Source: Magnetovibrio sp.
GTDB lineage: Bacteria; Pseudomonadota; Alphaproteobacteria; Rhodospirillales; Magnetovibrionaceae
Length of the DNA: 8,225 bases
Assembly (NCBI GenBank): GCA_016763895.1
Contig: JAESSV010000024.1
Coordinates: forward strand, 1-8,225
Reading direction: 5' to 3'
Every line of letters starts with the position of its first letter. The stretch's first letter is position 1. Positions 7,027 to 8,225 of the stretch are shown piece by piece. The position numbers and the translations under genes are program-made. A model generated the notes under the pieces. The model had not been told where the DNA came from. It did not search any database and was given only the letters and a program-made list of their open reading frames with translations.

Positions 7027-7909
7027 ACCCATCAGCCACCGCAATGTCAAAGTGTTGGATTATTTCAGCGCGGGCGCAGCCTACCTCGCCATTTTTTTCA
7101 TTCGCATGTTGCCGTTCGCGTGGGCTTCTAATCTGGGTGGGTTTTTAGCGTCATGCCTAGGCCCCTTTCTTAAAAAATCCAATGTGGCCCGCAAAAATCT
7201 AAAGGCTGCTTTTCCAGAAAAATCCGAAGCCGAAATTGAAGCCATCGTGCGCGAAGTTTGGTCCACCTTGGGCCGCGCCGGATTTGAATTTGCCATCATG
7301 GATCGCTTGCTCAAAGGCAAAGACAGAAACCGCGTGGAAATTGAAGGCGAAGAAAATTTACAGGCTGCGTTGGAAACGGGCCAACCGGTGCTTTTTTTCG
7401 GCGCGCATTTTGGCAGCTGGGAACTGATCCCCATGTCGACCCTGTTGTTGGATTTTAAAGCTCACACCTTTTACCGCGCGCCCAACAATCCGCTGTTGTT
7501 AAAGCTGTTCACCGCCCGAAATATTCGCGGCGAAGCCATTCCCAAAGGCAACCCCGGTGCCCGGCGCGCCATGCGATTGTTAAAAAAGGGCCAGAATTTA
7601 GGCTTGTTGGTGGATCAAAAACTCAACACAGGAATCCCCGTGCCGCTGTTTGGCCGAGACGCCATGACCGGAACCGCGCTGGCCGAATTCGCGCTGCGCT
7701 TCGACGCCCCCATGGTCCCCATCCGCTGTACAAGATTACCCGGTGCCCGCTTTAAAATGTCCATCCTCCCCGCCCTAAACATCACCAAAACAGGCTCCCG
7801 CAAAGACGACATCAAAACCATCATGACCGACGTCAATGTCATGCTCGAAAGCTGGATAACCCAACACCCCGGCCAATGGCTATGGCTACACAACCGCTGG
7901 CCGGATTAG
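7010..7909 (+). CDS. lpxL: LpxL/LpxM (HtrB/MsbB)-family lipid A late acyltransferase
   Basis: A 299-residue LPLAT of the HtrB/MsbB family, which moves an acyl chain from acyl-ACP onto Kdo-lipid IVA or its acylated product. It has an N-terminal hydrophobic stretch (about 20-50), the family's ARKNLKAAFP (60-69), the catalytic HX4E motif HFGSWE (H133, E138), YRAPNNP (155-161), LLVDQKLNTGIPVPLFG (199-215) and the terminal WLWLHNRWPD, matching the family's conserved C-terminal W-x-H region. ATG 7010 overlaps the end of lpxK by 17 nt, so translation is probably coupled; only a weak purine-rich SD (GATGAAG) precedes it. It is the last gene of the plus-strand run. The symbol marks the family: sequence alone does not say whether it is the first (LpxL-like) or second (LpxM-like) late acyltransferase, or which chain length it uses. 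Confidence 0.88.
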   Translation: MTHKVEPISHRNVKVLDYFSAGAAYLAIFFIRMLPFAWASNLGGFLASCLGPFLKKSNVARKNLKAAFPEKSEAEIEAIVREVWSTLGRAGFEFAIMDRLLKGKDRNRVEIEGEENLQAALETGQPVLFFGAHFGSWELIPMSTLLLDFKAHTFYRAPNNPLLLKLFTARNIRGEAIPKGNPGARRAMRLLKKGQNLGLLVDQKLNTGIPVPLFGRDAMTGTALAEFALRFDAPMVPIRCTRLPGARFKMSILPALNITKTGSRKDDIKTIMTDVNVMLESWITQHPGQWLWLHNRWPD

Positions 7910-7954
7910 GGATGACGTTACGTCTTCGTGTATTTTAACGAAATGTTCAGGGGA

Positions 7955-7991
7955 ATAATGGCACCTTATGCACTTAAAGGCGTATAATGGC
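7955..7991 (+). repeat. Short direct repeat ATAATGGC flanking and overlapping a -10 box
   Basis: ATAATGGC occurs at 7955-7962 and again at 7984-7991, 29 bp apart. The similarity continues loosely (ACC after the first copy, TCACC after the second). The second copy overlaps the TATAAT box before the right-edge gene, so the pair could be an operator, but eight bases is short and chance is possible. Confidence 0.25.
7983..7988 (+). promoter_or_regulatory. Perfect -10 box (TATAAT) for the right-edge gene
   Basis: TATAAT matches the sigma70 -10 consensus exactly and lies 36 nt upstream of the next start codon, a normal distance. No good -35 is seen at 16-18 nt (GGCACC at 17 nt), and there is no TG extension, so an activator or a weak promoter is possible. 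It suggests that the DUF5131 gene is transcribed separately from the lipid A run. Confidence 0.5.
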
Positions 7992-8023
7992 TCACCATTC
8001 CTTTTGAAGGCAGAAGATTTAAA

Positions 8024-8225
8024 ATGGCGCAAAATTCAAGCATTGAATGGACGGATGCGACGTGGAACCCCGTCACCGGCTGCACTAAAATAAGTGCGGG
8101 CTGTGACAATTGTTATGCCGAGCGATTTTCCGAACGGTTTCGGGATGTTCCCGGACATCCTTTTGAAAGTGGATTTGATCTAACCCTCCGCCCTGCTCGC
8201 CTTGAACAACCCTTGTCGTGGAAAA
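8024..8225 (+). CDS. Phage Gp37/Gp68-like (DUF5131) three-Cys protein, N-terminal fragment
   Basis: The first 67 residues of a gene that runs off the right edge. SIEWTDATWNPVTGCTKIS followed by AGCDNCYAERFSERF is the N-terminal signature of the phage Gp37/Gp68 family (PF07505, now DUF5131; COG4422). The three cysteines C20, C27 and C30 (CX6CX2C) recall the iron-sulfur motif of radical SAM enzymes, but the spacing differs from the classic CX3CX2C, and the biochemical role of the family is not established to my knowledge. Members occur sporadically in phages, plasmids and chromosomes, often beside a three-Cys-motif partner protein (TcmP); any such partner would lie outside the window. The ATG at 8024 has AGAAG (8012-8016) 7 nt upstream, and a perfect TATAAT lies further up. 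Family members are around 250 residues or more, so most of the gene is missing. Not related in function to the preceding lipid A genes as far as I can see. Confidence 0.88.
   Translation, partial: MAQNSSIEWTDATWNPVTGCTKISAGCDNCYAERFSERFRDVPGHPFESGFDLTLRPARLEQPLSWK

Noticed and set aside
7912..7936. Hairpin after the LpxL-type gene as an intrinsic terminator (GACG-TTA-CGTC)
   Set aside because: The clean stem is only four pairs and is followed by GTGTATTTTAACG rather than a real T-tract, so it does not qualify.
7959..7974. Sigma54-like promoter TGGCAC...TGCAC before the three-Cys gene
   Set aside because: The GG (7960-7961) and GC (7970-7971) are offset by 10 bp rather than the 12 needed for -24/-12, and the TATAAT just downstream is a better candidate.
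1..8225. tRNA, rRNA, CRISPR array, insertion sequence or attachment site
   Set aside because: No cloverleaf, regular spaced repeats, transposase-like frame or terminal inverted repeats were recognised; apart from the riboswitch leader the window is almost entirely coding.

Overview
The window looks like a piece of an alphaproteobacterial chromosome. Three things point there: a textbook SAM-II (metA-motif) riboswitch, an RNA class found mainly in Alphaproteobacteria; a compact lipid A/LPS cluster (a DUF374 acyltransferase, waaA, lpxK and an LpxL-type acyltransferase); and homologues of both TldD and PmbA. Composition is moderate in GC (low-to-mid fifties by eye, not computed). A free-living Rhodospirillales-like marine or aquatic species is plausible, but the sequence does not prove it.

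Layout. Positions 1-1231 (minus strand) hold most of tldD, the metal-binding half of the TldD/PmbA protease; its C-terminus runs off the left edge. A divergent regulatory region of about 230 bp follows. It carries a candidate tldD promoter, a candidate rightward promoter, a SAM-II aptamer (about 1341-1395) and an intrinsic terminator (1409-1436). Rightward from there six genes are packed on the plus strand: metZ (O-succinylhomoserine sulfhydrylase), pmbA, a DUF374/LpxJ-like acyltransferase, waaA (Kdo transferase), lpxK (lipid A 4'-kinase) and an LpxL/LpxM-family acyltransferase. The gaps are 23 and 12 nt, then a 4-nt overlap, a 2-nt gap and a 17-nt overlap, with no obvious terminator inside. 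After a 114-nt gap containing a perfect TATAAT box, the start of an unrelated Gp37/Gp68 (DUF5131) three-cysteine protein enters at the right edge.

How the genes fit together. MetZ makes homocysteine in methionine synthesis, and the riboswitch senses the end product, SAM. The terminator just after the aptamer suggests control by premature termination. Because the downstream genes are so tightly packed, the same switch may also influence pmbA and the lipid A genes unless internal promoters free them; one candidate lies in the 3' end of waaA. LpxK phosphorylates the disaccharide, WaaA adds Kdo, and the LpxL-type enzyme (and possibly the DUF374 enzyme) adds secondary acyl chains, all at the cytoplasmic face of the inner membrane. 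TldD and PmbA form a heteromeric peptidase, here split to either side of metZ and transcribed divergently.

The genes in the window are mostly well-known families. The points most worth a second look are the riboswitch-terminator architecture heading a mixed methionine/lipid A operon, the coexistence of two unrelated acyltransferase families around waaA-lpxK, a changed motif in LpxK, and the sporadically distributed three-Cys gene at the right edge.
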